Assembly (NCBI GenBank): GCA_035048815.1
Contig: JAUCBN010000049.1
Span: forward strand, 8,811,501-8,875,500
Length of the DNA stretch: 64,000 nucleotides
Reading direction: 5' to 3'
Source: Abelmoschus esculentus
Taxonomy: Eukaryota; Streptophyta; Magnoliopsida; Malvales; Malvaceae
Positions within the stretch are counted from its first letter, which is position 1. The number at the start of each line of letters is the position of its first letter. Positions 1-11,041 of the stretch are shown piece by piece. A program made the position numbers and the translations under genes. The notes beneath the pieces were generated by a model, which had not been told where the DNA came from, made no database searches, and saw nothing but the letters and a program-made list of their open reading frames with translations.

Positions 1-52
1 GTATAACTCGTTCGAGTCAGGTTGTGTCTAGACCAGGTCGAGAGAGCTACAT
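1..52 (+). repeat. Tail of a chromovirus-type LTR (fragment)
   Basis: The first ~50 bases resemble the last ~50 bases of the LTR ending at 32649: both have a gtctagacc core followed by a TACA-like end. Seen: similarity by eye. Inferred: the window opens inside the 3' end of a Tekay/Del-type LTR. The rest lies outside the window. Confidence 0.4.
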
Positions 53-1959
53 GGGTTGAATTTAAGATATCTATTTTCATGTTGATCGAATTTTTTTAAA
101 AAAAAATATTTGAGTAGCGATCAAACTTAAAATATTTATGTTCGGATTGGGTTCGGGTTAACCAAGAACCCGACATAACCGGTACCCATCTTTATAAACA
201 ACATCCTTACTATATTATTTATGGTTTTTAGTCACAAAATATTTTTTATTATATCATCGTTAATCTTACCGGCTAATTTTGATGAATAATAAAAATGTGA
301 AAAAATAGGGAAAATAGATGTATTTAGAAAATATTTGGGAGAATAAACCAAAAGGAACAATATTTTTTTGGATCTCGCTACTAGCAGGTGACGAGGTTCA
401 TATACACCGTTGATTTTAGTTCAATCCAACGGCCTAAATCTCGTCAACTACAAGTGATGAAGTCTAAAAAACACTGTTCATTTTAACTTATTTCCCCAAA
501 AATACCCTAAACTCACCTATTTCCCAAAATATAACCTTAAACATTATTATTCCCTTAAATTCTCCAATCTTACTGGTCATCGACATTAATGGAAGGAGAT
601 TCAGAACCTAGACCTCGGACAAGGACCCACCCTTAAATTTGTTATAATTCTCTAAAGTTTATATTTAAGTTTTACTCTTATTTGAATAAGAAAAAAAGAA
701 AATAAGCGTAAAAATGGATATGGGATGATTAAACCTGACTCTATACAATAATTCACGTGTCTAACCGCTAAGTTAAATACTCAAATTTATTATATTTTCA
801 CTAATCTTATATCTAAATTGATTAGCAAACGATGTCGTTTTGAATATTAAATATTTTACGTTTCATAAATGAAAGTGACATTATTCCGTGCTTTTGATTT
901 TGCCATGTACCCTTTTCTCTTGTTCAGTTTTTATTGAGTTCATATTTTTTTTCAAGACCGCAAAATAGAGTGAAGAAAACAAAATCCTCTTTCTATAAAT
1001 CAAACTCTATTTTTTTTATTGGCTTTGACAATGGGAGTGCATAAGAAATGCATATATATATGTCTTTGGGGTTCACCTATGAATTTTTTTTTATAAATAT
1101 TAACTTGAATAATATATATAATTAACTTGATGTAAAATCTTTTAAATTAAAATAAATCAACAAAATTTTTGAACAAGTACATCATTAAGGTGATAAAAAC
1201 ATCCACGGATCAAGGTATTACACACTAATGAGGGTAGATCAATGGTTGTATATTGATATCCATATTGGTGTATCAGTACATTCTTCATAATTTACCCAAA
1301 AATTTATAATTTGCATTCAGGTTTTATAATTCAAGTTAAAGAGCTAACAACTCTCCTAAGGTATAAAATGAATAGTAAAATTGAGGAACTATAATTTAAA
1401 ACCAGTATGTGAAACAAACCGCTAAGAATTTGATAAATATTGGATGATTTGATTATGTTAGTAACCCATAAAGATTATTTGTAGATCAATTAATTCGATG
1501 TGATAAATAGAGTCCTTGTTGTGTGTGGATGAAATGCCTAGTTAGTCTAGTCAATCATTATTGCTAGGATGAGATACCTAGTGAGATGTTTAAGTGTTGT
1601 ATATCATGATTGAAGACTTTTGAATGAAGGGTCTCGATATTGTGTGGATACGGGCCTCATCCCTATTAATATAGGATTCTAATATTGTGCGACTTGACGT
1701 GATATCACTACACGATGCATTATCTTTATTTATAAATTGTATAAAATATAATTGAATGATTATGTATTCATTGAGCTTTATGAACTTAGCGTTCGAAATT
1801 ATTATTTTTGTTCGCATGTAAATAGGTTGCTGTAAAACTAAAATTGATTTTGGTATAAAAATTATGTTAAAAGAATTATTTTGTAATAAATTTTTAAGTT
1901 ACAAAGTCAAAATTAAGTTTCAAGTTAAACCAAGAACTTTGAAATAAATTTTCTAAGTG
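53..1959. other. AT-rich non-coding stretch, no gene seen
   Basis: No credible coding region. The segment 1200-1830 has the style of a decayed long gypsy LTR (a 'ttgagctttatgaacttagcg' stretch recalls the 'attcgctcacaaagcgaatgc' stretch of the LTR at 29653-32649), but no TG/CA ends or TSD were found. The remainder is low-complexity AT-rich DNA. Confidence 0.4.
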
Positions 1960-2965
1960 TTTTTGGACGAGAGTATCGATACCTTTCAAACCAGTATCGA
2001 TACCGACCTGCATTTTTAAAGCTTTGTTCTTGAAACTAAGAACAAATATAGAAACATGGTTAGATACCAATACCTTACTGCCAATACATGTTTTGAACCA
2101 AGTATTGAACCACTTCGAATGTTTTAATTATTTTAAAATCATTTAAAATTATGACTCATTGTATCGATACCAGTATCGATACCCCCTTTAATATCCAACG
2201 GCTCTTTTAGCATTTGATGAGTCGACCGTTGGTGGCAGTTAAAACTTTAAATGATGGTTAGCCTTTTTCGAAACATGGTTCGATACCACCTATTATAGTA
2301 TAGTAATGGTATCGAAACATGGTTCGATAATATACCCCCTATTAAATACACAACGTCTCTTTCTTTTTATAAGCTGTTTCGGAACAGGTTCTTCGTGTTT
2401 CGATACCGGTGTCTGTAGAAGTGCATTTATGGTGGGAAGATGAGGTCCTAACGTCTTTATTTCAAGTCCCAACAACCAAAACGGTTAGAAATTAATTAGG
2501 AGGTATAAAATGAAGCAATTCAAGCAGCATTAACAACTATTGAACCTCAAGCAATATCCAAGCAATCAAATCCAACTCCCAAGCACTCTCATTGAATATC
2601 TTGACTCCCATCTCTTGTACTTCAATTTTATTCTTTGTAATTGAGTTTGGGGAGAGTTGTTTGTAATTGGGGCATATTTATCTTGTGAGAGAATTCATTT
2701 AGCCCACTCAAATCTCTTGTATTTCTTTGTGAGGTCCAAGTCAATTTTGGGTAGAAAATTGGCTTGATTGTAAAGGTTATCCCTTGAACCTAGAAAAAGG
2801 TTGAATTTATAGTGAATTGGTTTCAAAATTCTTAGAGGGAGCTAAGGTAGTGGATGTAGAGCTTGTTTGAAGCTTGAACCACTATAAATCTCTTGTTCTT
2901 CAAATTTTCCAATTTTACCGAAAATCTTCCACCGACAAATTTTTAATTGCCAATTCACCCCCTCT
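1960..2965 (+). repeat. SIRE/Maximus-like copia LTR remnant with GTATCGATAC array
   Basis: The 3' half (2490-2965) has features typical of SIRE-lineage copia LTRs: 'cactataaatctcttgt' and a terminal 'attcaccccctcttgg'. The 5' half holds four perfect GTATCGATAC palindromes (1973, 1994, 2161, 2173) and several degenerate ones up to 2410. No PBS or internal region follows, so this is a solo or truncated LTR. Lineage assignment rests on style, not alignment. Confidence 0.45.
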
Positions 2966-4102
2966 TGGCCAACTATCATGATCGATCAACTCAACAGTTG
3001 CCACATGACTTAAAGGAGTATCAGGATTTGGATTTAAACATCGACTGCTTGTGTTGAATATAATTACTAGATGATGTAGGCAATTTATTTATAGGACATA
3101 TGTATAATTGTAACTCTTATTTATTTATTTTTTTAATTTGTATCATCTGAATGTCTTAAAACTTGTATTTTGAAGCTCATATTAACCATTTTAAATACTA
3201 AGGATTTTTATCTATTTTACAAATGATTAAACTTGTGGTTTATTAGATTTGTTATGAATTGAGCTTTGAAAACATAAAAATTTTATGATAATTATTTGAG
3301 TTTGGGACTTAAATTTGATATTCGGATCGAAGGTTTGACATGATTAACAAAATAAAATTCTTTAATTTTTTATATTATATATATATCACAATAATTATTT
3401 TATGTCACGTATATTATTAATACTAGTATAAAATTATTAATATAATATATATAAAATCAGAGAAAAGAATAAATAATTTTTTCATACTTAGTGCCATAAA
3501 AAAAATAAAAGCATTTAGTTTAAGATAATAATAAAATTGTATTTTAACTATTCCAAAAATATATGATTTATTTTTATATTATTAAATTTATATAAGGTTA
3601 AATGATTTTTAATAAATAATATTAAATTTTATCATTGTTCATCCACTTTTTATAACAGTTAAATAGATTAAAAGGTCAAATTCTTATACTTGATCATATA
3701 AATTGTAAATTTAATCATTATATTTTAATTTGATTGTTTTTAATTATATTACTTTAAAAAAATTTAAATGTCAATACAAAATTAAATAATAATTTATTAT
3801 GTAAATTTTATTATCAGTCCCACGACTATTATATGTCTTCCATAAATCTAATTTTTATTCATGTTTTATTTTTTAAAATTTTTTGAATACGACTAAAGTT
3901 TTTTTTTAAATATACATTATTCAAGTTAAAATAAATTAATATTTTATCTTAAATCAAATTAAATTATTTAATTTTTTAAATCAAATTAATTTTTATTCTC
4001 CGCCTAATTCAACCTCATTAATATTTACGTAAAATTAACCTCACCCAAAACCAAGTGAACTGCGAACACACTTAGCTCGCATTCTTCAAGGGTCCCATTG
4101 AC
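2966..4102. other. AT-rich intergenic DNA, nothing recognised
   Basis: Very AT-rich sequence with short A/T runs. I see no ORF of interest, no terminal repeats and no RNA gene. Confidence 0.5.
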
Positions 4103-4770
4103 TAGGGGTGCTTAAAGAGTTGAGCATCTCGTGAGCTGCTCGAACTCGATTCGGTCAAAACTCGATAAATACTCAATTTAGATTAACTCGATTCGAACTC
4201 GACTCGATATCTTAACGAGTTAAATCGAACAAAGTCTAAATCGACTCGATAAGTTCACGATCAGTTCGTTAATTTTTTAAAATATTTTTAGTAATTACTT
4301 TAAAATAATTTCATTCAAAAATAAATTTAAATAATAATTATTAATGTGTGAATTGTTACTTTAATTTTAATATGCTAGTTTGGTATATTTATGGATTGTT
4401 ATTTTTGAATTTAGACTTTAAAAATGTTTTATACACTCTTTTGATATTTTTTGTTAATTTTGTTAATTTATGTTAATATTAAGCCTCATGATATTATTAA
4501 ATTTTACTTTTAGTTAAAAATAAGGTAAGTTTTTTAATGAGCTTAACGAACAACAAGTCAAGCTTAACGAGCAACGAGTCGAGTTGAGCAACAAATATTT
4601 TAACGAGCAATAGTCTAGCACAATTTTCACGAGCACGAGTCGAGCACAATTTTAATAAGCTAAATGAGCGGTAAATAAAGTCGATCAATAAAATTTTTTA
4701 ACGATCACGATTCGAGTAATACGTAACTCACGATTAACTCGATCGATAAACTACGCTCGATACTAATTAA
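4103..4770. mobile_element. hAT-type non-autonomous element, one end visible
   Basis: Starts at TAGGGGTG, a typical plant hAT terminus, followed by subterminal degenerate repeats of 'ctcgaactcgattcg / actcgactcga' type. Similar motifs in the other orientation fill 4530-4760 (cgagtcgagc, aacgagcaa). The second terminus and an 8-bp TSD were not found, so the right boundary is approximate. It lies immediately upstream of the RIN4-like promoter. Confidence 0.4.
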
Positions 4771-4904
4771 ACAAGGAAACAATCACTAACATTTAAGTTA
4801 ATGAGAAAAAGTTGACCAACAATCCCACACTTTTTTCTCTCTCAACCTTTTTCCTCTAATTTCCTTTCAAAACACAACCAGCAACTGTTACCAATAACCC
4901 CACC
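4771..4904 (+). promoter_or_regulatory. 5' flank and leader of the RIN4-like gene
   Basis: Between the hAT-type element and the start codon is a pyrimidine-rich tract (4830-4870) typical of plant 5' leaders. A W-box core TTGACC lies at 4812-4817, which would suit a defence gene. No convincing TATA box was seen. Regulation is inference only, and the gene downstream is broken. Confidence 0.35.
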
Positions 4905-5220
4905 ATGGATGTAAGTTCTTTACAGAAAAATCCTTTGGATCTTGAATTTATATGCTGTTTAAAGCTAATTCTCTCATGGGGTTTTGTTCTTTTTTCTTTC
5001 AGGAGTATTGTAAGAGAAGTGGGAAGATACCAGCATTTGGAAACTGGGACTATACGAATAAGTTGCCTATTACTCGGTACTTCGAATGTGCCAGACAAGC
5101 CGGTTTGATTCGGTTCAGCTCTTGGTCCGGTTAATCCAATCCTTATGTAGCTCCCCATGATTTATACGAAGCTGATTCAAGGAAACATTATGGTGTTCTT
5201 CCTCCTTCTAGAAACATCAG
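4905..5220 (+). pseudogene. RIN4/NOI-like gene, exons 1-2 (first part of a split pseudogene)
   Basis: Exon 1 is only ATGGAT (4905-4910). A 92-bp intron with GTAAGT donor and TTTCAG acceptor (4911-5002) joins it in phase to exon 2, which begins EYCKRSGKIPAFGNWD. The following residues (LPITRYFECARQAGL) match the NOI/AvrRpt2-cleavage-site region of RIN4-like proteins, small membrane-tethered regulators of plant immunity and targets of bacterial effectors. An in-frame TAA at 5132-5134 interrupts it; the same frame then continues NPYVAPHDLYEADSRK to about 5220, so the stop is probably a mutation. Reading through the intron gives a longer ORF from the same ATG, but the splice signals and the homology after the intron favour the two-exon model. 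Remaining pieces: 8262-8333, 24367-24682 and 26798-27337. Confidence 0.7.
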
Positions 5221-5395
5221 TTTGCTGTTGCTCTTCTTCCTCCTCTTTTATGAATAAAAAGCACTAATTTGTCTTGAAGCCCTTTGTGGGAACTTTTCTA
5301 CTGAAACTTTTCCTGGAATCTAACTATAAATCCAACATTTTTCTGTAGCCATAGATTATACATATATTTGGATGATAATAATGGACGGTGGGCGG
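5221..5395 (+). other. Intron 2 of the RIN4-like pseudogene (first part)
   Basis: From 'tttttctgtagccatagatt' (about 5336) onward the sequence is nearly identical to 26798-26858, showing that intron 2/exon 3 exists twice. It is cut at 5395 by the hAT-type insertion; GTGGGCGG at 5388-5395 is the left copy of the TSD. Confidence 0.6.
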
Positions 5396-8253
5396 TAGGG
5401 ACGTAAAAAGTTGACCCAGCCTAAAAACCCGACTGAAACCTTTTCGAATTAGAATTTGGTTTGATTCGAGGATGTAATGACCCGAACCCGATCTATATCT
5501 GACTGTTGTTGACCCGAACCCGAGTTGAACTTGCTACTGTAGCAATCGAACCCTAACTGTATCCGAGCGATGATGACCCGAACCCGATTTCAACCTGTTA
5601 CTGTGGACCTGAAACCCGACCTGCATCCGACTGAAACGAACCCGAACCCGAGTCTGATCTGGCAGATAAACGATATTACCCGAATGAATCGACCCGAAAC
5701 CTGATTTTACCCGACATGTTTTGAACCCGACCTGATAAATTACCCGACTTATTTTGAACCCGATATATGACATATAATTAAGTATATTTATAAGTTGATG
5801 AATTTAAAGTATTGATAAATATAATTAGACTTAAAAAATGAAATTAGACATAAAAATTAATTTAGGGATTAATATTTAAATTTAATATTATATATTTATT
5901 TAAATTAATTTATTTACTATTTTATTTAATTTTAATGTATTTAATTTTAATTATAATTTTAAATTAATATTTTATTAAAAATTATAATTTTAAATTATAT
6001 TTAATTAAGTTAAATTAAATTATTAAACTTAAGATTAATTAATCTAAATTAAAATATAAAAATATAAATTACAAACATAATTAAAAAAAATTAAAATTAA
6101 ATATATATTTTTATTAAATTAATCTAAATTATGACTCAATTAAATTAAATCAAAACAATTGATAAAAAAGACAAATGATAAAAAAAAAAAGTGAAAAGAC
6201 AAAATTTTGTAGGAAAATAAGTCACTCATTTTTAAGTTTTAGATTAATTTACTTTTAGTGTAAAAATTTTGTAGGGATATAAGTTACCCAAAATTTTGGA
6301 GGAAGTTAGAAATAAATTTTGATTATTATATAAAAAAGAGGGAAAACAAAATTTTGGGGGGAAAATAATATATATAGTAAATTTTGAAGAAATGTTATTA
6401 TTATTATAACATATAATAAACTTTGATTAAATATAATTAATTAAAAATATAAAAAAAGAGATATTAGATTTAGATATTTATTTGACATTACTCTAGGTCA
6501 GGTAAAAAATTTCGCATATTTTTATATACGTCGCACCTACAAAACTGAATATCGTACCGTTCTACACCTTATTTTACAATTATTTCAATTTGGTTATGAT
6601 CACTCAAAAATAAAGTTTTAAATTTTATTTTTATTTGATTTGATCCTCATTTAATTAAAATCAGATTATATAATTTAAAATTGTTTCAATTTGATCATAG
6701 TAAATTAGTTTAGTGATTAGAGAATTGGTCTTAGAGAATTAGTTTAGTGATTTGGGCTTAAAAGATTAGTGTTGGGTTTAAAGAATTAATAATATATATA
6801 CATTAATTCATAAACTAATTAAATACATATATTAGTATACATTTAAGTATATTTATTATATATATATATATATTAAAGTATATTATATATTGCATATAAT
6901 ACATTAATACATAAAGTATAATATATATAAGTATATTATATATATTAAAGTATATTATAATGTATTAAACTATATTATATATATATATAGTATATATTAA
7001 TATATTATATATATACATCTAATATATTATATATACTATAATATATATTAATTTATACATGTATTAATATATATTATATACATATATTAATATATACATC
7101 TAGTATATATGTATATATATAAGCAATAAGTATATATATATATATATTAATGTATATTATATACATATAATAATATTTACATCTAATATATATGTATATA
7201 TATATAATAAGTATACATATTAATATATATAATAAGTATACATATTAATATATAAATACATATACTTATATATAAGTATACATACAATATATATTACATA
7301 CATATATTAATGTATACTATATAGTATATAAATATACATATACTTATATGTATATATATTATATACATATATACCTATTATATATTTATATATATAGTAT
7401 TATACTTTTTATATTTTCATATCTAGTATCATTTTATATATTGTATAAATTCTATATATAGAATATATTTCATATATAGTATAAATTTCATATTTTTATT
7501 TTTAAAATGTATTAAACTATATTGTATAGGTATAAATTATAATTTATTAAAGTAAATTAAAATTAAAAATTTCACCTAATTTAACTATTATTAGTTTATA
7601 ATTTTTGTAATTTAGTCCTTACAACTTTATTTTTATTTCAATTTGACTACTATTTATTTTTCTAATTTAGTTTAGTGTTTTTAATAAGATGATAATTTAT
7701 TTTATTAATGTTTATCCTTTTTAATTTAAAATTTTATTTTTTTCTATTCCAATGTTTATTCTTTATTAATTTTTAATTTTTGTAATTTAACCCAATTTTT
7801 AAGATATGAATCATTTGATGATATTTTTGTCTAGTCTAGTGCATAATATTTATTTTTAATGGGATTTATGCTAGTTAAAGATGTTAGATATTAAATAATT
7901 AATTCGAAATGAATGATTAACTATTCAACCCTAAGTCTATCGATTATTTTCTTAATTACTTATTTGTACCAAACTCAAACTTAATAATTTTAATTAATAT
8001 GAATTTAAAACCTGAATTAATTTGACCTGAAATAAAACCACTTGAAATGAACCCGACCTAAAATGCAACCGAACTGAAATGAACCCGATCTGAAATCTAC
8101 CCGACCTAAAATGAACCCGACCTGAAATGGACCTACACTCGACCCGAATCGAGTCAAAACATCAAATCAACCTAAAATGACTTGTATCCGATTTTACCCG
8201 ACCTGACACTACCCGACCTGAAACACATCCGAGTAACTGTTTTTACATCCTTA
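5396..8253. mobile_element. Non-autonomous hAT-type element with 8-bp TSD
   Basis: Terminal inverted repeats TAGGGACGTAAAAA (left) and TAAGGATGTAAAAA (right, reverse complement) agree at 12 of 14 positions. The flanks carry a perfect 8-bp duplication GTGGGCGG (5388-5395 and 8254-8261), and the empty site is preserved in the second gene copy near 26848. Inside each end are subterminal arrays of degenerate 'acccgaacccga / acctgaaa' repeats (about 5405-5770 and 7990-8235). The core is extremely AT-rich and codes for no transposase, so movement would have needed a transposase from elsewhere. Eight-bp TSDs and T(A)RGG termini are typical of hAT. Confidence 0.8.
6790..7420. repeat. AT-only low-complexity tract, (TA)n-like
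   Basis: About 630 bases of almost pure A/T made of interleaved tatata, tatatta and catatatta variants, inside the hAT-type element. It looks like microsatellite expansion in a non-coding core. Confidence 0.8.
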
Positions 8254-8261
8254 GTGGGCGG

Positions 8262-8333
8262 TGGCATATGGTAGGTGAGAGTAAGGTAAAGGAAAAGGGA
8301 GGAGCGCATGTGAATGAGCAAAAGAATGGAGGG
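8262..8333 (+). pseudogene. RIN4/NOI-like gene, 5' part of exon 3 (copy A)
   Basis: Gene sequence resumes after the hAT-type TSD and matches 26859-26928. One frame reads GAHVNEQKNGG, corresponding to the basic stretch GAYVKEQKKGG of copy B. The exon acceptor is probably the 'tag' near 8273. The exon is interrupted at 8333 by the copia element, whose TSD GAGGG is 8329-8333 here and 24367-24371 on the far side. Confidence 0.65.
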
Positions 8334-8479
8334 TGTTAAAACTGATGTAAACCAAAGAATTCTTTATATTATGTATTGAACTCTCTTGTATGATATGTTT
8401 ATATACAGAAAAATTGGTAAAATTGACCTAGCTAACCAATAACCTAAAAGTAAACTAATTAACCGACTCATATTTAACA
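8334..8479 (-). repeat. 3' LTR of the minus-strand copia element
   Basis: Begins TGTTAAAACTG and ends TTTAACA; matches 24213-24366 closely apart from small indels. A purine-rich tract on the minus strand (cttgagggggag, plus-strand 8480-8491) adjoins it, as expected for the polypurine tract primer, confirming the orientation. Confidence 0.85.
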
Positions 8480-8709
8480 CTCCCCCTCAAGTTGGAGGTG
8501 TAAAAAACATCTTTAACCTCCAACTTGGATACAAGATATTCACGTTGACTCATACTCAACCCTTTGGTCATAATGTCTCCCAATTGCTCTATTGTTTGCA
8601 CATAATGAGTCTCCACCAAATTTTTGTATTTTTTCCCTGAAAAGGTAGCAGTCGATTTCAATGTGTTTAGTCCTTTTGTGAAACACCGGATTTACTGCGA
8701 TTTGTAAAG
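8480..8709 (-). pseudogene. Copia RNase H, C-terminal part
   Basis: Minus-strand frame from about 8661 down reads LVETHYVQTIEQLGDIMTKG, the conserved end of copia polyproteins, then REYLVSKL before a stop close to the LTR. It is severed from the rest of RNase H (19962 onward) by the Athila insertion; CTGCT at 8710-8714 is the left TSD of that insertion. Confidence 0.75.
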
Positions 8710-8714
8710 CTGCT

Positions 8715-10081
8715 TGTTGCGTATAAAAGGGTTACGCAATTTGTGCAAGTGAATATGTCGCAAGTAATAAAGTGATAAATATCGAGTATCGTCTCCACAG
8801 GGATTGGTATACTTAATATGTTCCCTTTGCTCTTCTCGCTCTGCAAAAGAAATAAAAACACAGATTAATTGGTTGTCTTGAATTGAATGAAAACAACTTG
8901 AATAATAAAAAGAAAATAGAGAATAAAATCAGATTGAGAGAATGGGTAGGATCCAGTTATGTCGTATTGTGGATTCAAGTGACTTGTTTCTGTTTAATGC
9001 AACTACACTACACTGCCTCGACGGTGCTATAGTTTTACTACCTCGACAGTGAAGGGTATGTCCGCCGCGGCAATCCCTTGCTCTTGGGTGGACTTATCAA
9101 GGTTCGGCAAAGTGTCCTTGGATGACCTCGCTTATCCCTAAGTCGAAGTAATGTTGATGACTAGTCCTTGATGATACCTCCCGGCGTGAATCAACTCTAA
9201 CCACCAACCAATCTCACACTTCTTTTAGCCGTTGAAACTCTAACCTATCCCTAGGCCGAGTTAGTATTTTCCAGCTAAAAAAATACCTTACTTATTCCTT
9301 TCGCGAATCTAACTCTCCCGATGCTAGATAAATAGATCTCTCACAAACTTCTCTCCCGAGCTTGAATGCAAGAATAATGAATGACAAAGAATAAGAAAAC
9401 CTTAATATTTTATTGCATGAAACAAGAAAACAAAGTTCTATATCCTCTCACAAATACTCGACAACTTTCACCTAAACCCTAAGAGAATTTAGAACATAAT
9501 GAAAAACAAAGAAAACTCTAAAGTCTATTGTGAACTCTCCTCTCTCTTATTCTCATGGACGACACATCATTTATATAGGCTAAAACTAGGACAACATCAG
9601 CCTTGGAGAAGAAGTTTAGTAAATTTGGACGTTTCCTTCCTTGAAAAAGTAAATCTCTTAATTTGGTTCTTTCTATCTTTACACCGTCTTCTCGAACTCC
9701 AATTGCTCTGCAATGTGTCTAGAAAAATCCAACTTTTTATGCTCTTCAAATCGATCACCACTTTGACTTTTGGTCTTTAGAAATTCCCCGCCTCGGCAGG
9801 ATGCATCTGCTGCCCCGGCGGAGGTCTGGCTTTGAATCTGCTTAGCTTCCATCAGTAGAAGCTTCCATCTGTGGTTGGTTCGATCAGGGTCCAAATTTAC
9901 CTACAAATGTAAAAGAGATGCATTAAAGCTTATATTTTCTATGAATATCATCCTTATATGTCATGAAGGCAACGTATGCAAATATCACACATTAGGCTCA
10001 TGCATTAGTCCAAATAGGTGTAGATTAAGTAATTAGTGTCCATGAAAGGTATAGAAGTGATAGTCTTTTGAGGACTTATCA
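8715..10081 (-). repeat. 3' LTR of the Athila element
   Basis: Plus strand begins TGTTGCGTAT and ends GACTTATCA. Its partner is 18590-19956, also 1,367 bp and clearly similar; the first ~100 bp are the most diverged. A TATA-like 'tttatatagg' lies near 9570 (read on the minus strand). Several GC-rich palindromes of TGCC-NN-GGCA type occur (around 9014, 9063, 9788, 9810). Confidence 0.9.
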
Positions 10082-11041
10082 CACCCCCAAACTCGAACTA
10101 TTGCTTGTCCTCAAGCAATGCAAACCATCAAAATTTTGCCATATCTTATTCTCTATTTTTCCTCTATTCTCCCTACCATAACTATGCCTATTCTGAGTCT
10201 TAACCTTTCGGCTACCCAAGGACTTACCCGGAATTGAGTTATAAGATTTTGTGAGTGTATGAGTTTTTGTGGACAAATTTGACTAAAGGCTTTCTTAAAT
10301 AAACTCTAAGTTCAAGACAAATAGATTTAGGATTAATGTTCTCTTCTTGTCACACAACTACTTGAGCCAATTTCGGGCACCTCAAGGATTATGTTTCATC
10401 ATCAAGATCTTTTTCTTTTTCCCTCCTTTTTTAGCATACTAGAGCCAATTTCGGGCACCTCTAGCATGAAGAAGAATGAATCCTAGAGCCAGTAATAGGC
10501 ACCTCTAGTCATTGCCTTTATCACCTAAGTTCATTAAAGAAATCCTATAATCAAACAAGTCCCAAAAGTGTTTTTAGATTCAATCCTATAGCAAGCTTCT
10601 AAGTTTTAGTCCTTATGCATCCTAAGGTTTATCCTTCTAAACAGGACCTAGCCATGGTAAGGAGAAAGATTTCTATAGCCTAAGTAGAATAAACTAGGCA
10701 ATAATGATGTAAAGTAGTGCAAAAGTATAAACAATATTTTAAGTAGGGTGGTAGATGGAAAAGATTTCAAAATAAATTTAAATTTCTTCCTTTCAAGGCA
10801 TGGCCGCGGCAATGGGTTGCCTCGGTAGTGAATCTACACCCCCAAACTCGAACTAAGCATTGCCCCCAATGCGTAAACAGATGCAAAAGACAGAAAACAA
10901 ACATAAAGATTATTAATTAACAAAAATAAAATCAGCATAGAGGTATAAAAAGGATTAAAAATCCTCTAAAGAACTGCTGCGGATGACAAGTTTCCTTGGC
11001 CTTGCTGCTGACAATTTAAGTTTTGATCCCTGTGTTGGTGA
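10082..11041 (-). other. Athila 3' UTR, polypurine tract and hairpin array
   Basis: No coding sequence. On the minus strand the tract 'gttcgagtttgggggtg' next to the LTR is the polypurine primer. Three 26-nt inverted repeats lie at 10361-10386, 10439-10464 and 10483-10508, each with a CTAGAG/CTCTAG or CTTGAG/CTCAAG stem. The same array occurs at 38328-38476. Confidence 0.7.
10361..10508 (-). repeat. Three covarying 26-nt hairpins in the Athila 3' UTR
   Basis: Each unit has complementary ends: CTTGAG with CTCAAG (10361-10386), and CTAGAG with CTCTAG (10439-10464, 10483-10508). Read on the element's strand, an inner GCC pairs with GGC around a 7-base loop, CGAAATT in copy 1; in the third unit the loop is different (tattact) but both stems are kept. 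Changing both arms together is the signature of a conserved structure. Confidence 0.65.

Noticed and set aside
1690..1720. 'cactacacgatgca' as an Athila LTR end (cf. 34276)
   Set aside because: Only about 14 bases match, with no PBS after it and no related LTR before it.
4905..5108. 67-codon ORF from the RIN4 ATG through the intron
   Set aside because: It translates the intron; GTAAGT/TTTCAG splice sites and the RIN4-like frame after the intron give a better model.
4856..5158. 100-codon minus-strand ORF over the RIN4-like exons
   Set aside because: It is antisense to a spliced gene with good homology and has no features of its own.
6790..7420. AT-only tract as an origin or centromere-like repeat
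   Set aside because: It is inside a hAT-type element and has no regular monomer; simple low-complexity expansion is enough.
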